From Leguminivora glycinivorella (lineage: Eukaryota > Arthropoda > Insecta > Lepidoptera > Tortricidae), in contig NC_062982.1 of NCBI RefSeq assembly GCF_023078275.1, positions 5,158,501 through 5,222,500 of the forward strand: a stretch of 64,000 bases of DNA. Direction: 5' to 3'. Both the position numbers and the translations under genes were made by a program. The stretch's first letter is position 1. The number at the start of each line of letters is the position of its first letter. The notes under the pieces are model-generated. The model was not told the origin of the DNA. It was given only the letters and a program-made list of their open reading frames with translations, and made no database searches. Below, piece by piece: positions 62,962 through 64,000 of the stretch.

Positions 62962-63290
62962 AACCCCAACGTGTGATATATTGTTGGATAGGTATTTTAA
63001 AATGAATAAGGGTTTACTAAGATCTTTTTTTGATAATATTAATACTTTCGGAAATAATCGCTCCTAAAGGAAAAAAAAGTGCGTCCCCCCCCCCCCTCTA
63101 ACTTTTGAACCATATGGATAAAAAATATGAAAAAAATCACAAAGTAAAAACTTTATAAAGACTTTCTAGGAAAATTGTTTTGAACTTGATAGGTTTAGTA
63201 GTTTTTGAGAAAAATACGGAAAACTACGGAACCCTACACTGAGCGTGGCCCGACACGCTCTTGGCCGGTTTTTTTTTTCTATTTCGGATC
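62962..63290 (+). repeat. repeat family G, copy 3, right half
   Basis: Resumes 'aaccccaacgtgtgatatat', 'ggaaataatcgctcctaaag', 'gtgcgtccccccc' and ends 'gacacgctcttggccggttt' plus a T-run, the family's 3' end. Confidence 0.82.
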
Positions 63291-63359
63291 TGCGCGGATA
63301 TTGTGAGTGTTGTGTGTCATGCGGTGGACAATAAACATTAAACAAATACGGGTAGATCA

Positions 63360-63630
63360 ATTTTATTTGTCTAGCCCGAACATTTATAATAACGAATATC
63401 GGGTAGTTTGGTGTTGCTTACATCTCCATTGACATTTCGTTGGGACGTCAGTCTTCCGCGACCACGGCTAGTGCAACGGGCCCGTTTCTCGAAAAGAACA
63501 AGCCTTGTATTACAAGTGCGCGAACTGTCAAATCGTATGGGTTGTCATGGAAACACACTTGTAATACAAGGCTTTCGAGAAACGAGCCACTGGCCGAAAC
63601 GTTGGATAAAAGATAATAATGTTAATTTTC
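63360..63630 (-). repeat. dispersed repeat family X, copy 4, interrupted
   Basis: 'ccgaacatttataataacga', 'atatcgggtagtttggtgtt', 'cttccgcgaccacggctagt', then after an insert 'ggccgaaacgttggataaaa'. It is the reverse complement of 166-440. Confidence 0.75.
63478..63588. mobile_element. palindromic MITE nested in repeat X (111 bp)
   Basis: 'gggcccgtttctcgaaaaga' + 'acaagccttgtattacaagtg' faces 'cacttgtaatacaaggcttt' + 'cgagaaacgagcc'. Repeat X at 255-290 shows the same place without the insert. Confidence 0.82.
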
Positions 63631-63945
63631 TCAAACATGCAATGAAATATTGTCTTTACGTTCCTTAAAATGGGCTGGGAAGTATCGCTTTTTGGGCGCA
63701 ACAACTCGAGAGGACTGTAAAGGGATTTCATATTATTTTTTAGGCCTAGGCCTGCAAAGTAACTTTTTTTTATAAAATATTGTCCTTTAGAGCATTTTTT
63801 TTTATTTCATTGTATGTTTGAGAAAAGCACTATACATGCCTCGGCGTGAAAACGGATTCCCGGCCTCGCTCGCACGCTCGCTCGGTCGTATATACCCACT
63901 TGGCCGGAAATCCTCATTTTCCCGGCCTCTGATGTAATGTACTAT
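63622..63945 (+). repeat. dispersed repeat family Y, copy 2
   Basis: Nearly identical to 38273-38614 in the same orientation, minus about 18 bp in the GC-rich part. Confidence 0.85.
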
Positions 63946-64000
63946 TATCGCGTTCGACCCGTGTGTGTCTTCAGAAAAATAGTACACACACCTAGGAAAG

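Overview
This window looks like intergenic or intronic DNA from a moth or butterfly (Lepidoptera). It is AT-rich and carries several dispersed repeat families that I recognise from lepidopteran genomes: a tRNA-derived SINE with a reverse-strand 'gaccggtc' head and (AATA)n tail, a second SINE family, 'gggttccgt...ttggccggtttttt' repeats, RTE-type LINE 3' ends with ATG/ATGATG tails, and many short palindromic MITEs. I found no host protein-coding gene, rRNA or CRISPR array. Every open frame with a recognisable domain belongs to an LTR retrotransposon. Species and chromosome cannot be told from the sequence alone.

Layout. 1-6 kb: dispersed repeats, a CACGTG-rich palindromic cluster (2650-2840) and a TTAA-bounded fold-back element (3440-3934). 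6060-12154: a complete but broken BEL/Pao retrotransposon on the minus strand, with 127-bp LTRs, a 5-bp AATAT target duplication, most of RNase H lost and frame breaks. 12.6-20 kb: a field of MITEs, including a hAT-type 490-bp element with an exact 8-bp target duplication (15283-15772), and LINE tails. 20394-22485: a non-coding LTR retrotransposon with identical 247-bp LTRs, a polypurine tract and an ATAC duplication. 22.5-23.3 kb: SINE and LINE scraps. 23681-27800: a Copia element with a nearly full-length gag-pol but no recognisable 3' LTR. 28373-33690: a complete Ty3/Gypsy element on the minus strand with identical 156-bp LTRs, a TATTT duplication, one uninterrupted gag-pol frame, and a strict 19-bp minisatellite between pol and the 3' LTR.

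33.7-47 kb: nested retroposons and MITEs, among them a retroposon 3' end inserted with a 10-bp duplication (37024-37165) and a 319-bp insert that carries a cloverleaf-like tRNA at the tip of a large inverted repeat (41080-41398). 47.4-52.9 kb: a region bounded by inverted copies of one repeat, with an 80-bp satellite array at 50410-51250. 53-58.9 kb: more SINE, LINE and MITE copies. 59161-62961: a 3'-truncated BEL element (one 456-bp LTR, tRNA-Tyr-type primer site, gag-protease) that splits an older dispersed repeat into two halves. 63-64 kb: copies of two repeat families already seen near positions 200 and 38300.

The window therefore reads as a record of layered mobile-element insertion. Best evidence for recent activity: the Gypsy element and the non-coding LTR element, both with LTR pairs that read as identical. 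Most novel-looking structures: the tRNA-tipped inverted-repeat insert, the non-coding LTR element, the 5-kb inverted-repeat region with its satellite, and the two BEL elements whose primer sites both match tRNA-Tyr. All repeat-family names rest on recall and on internal comparison within this window; no database search was possible.
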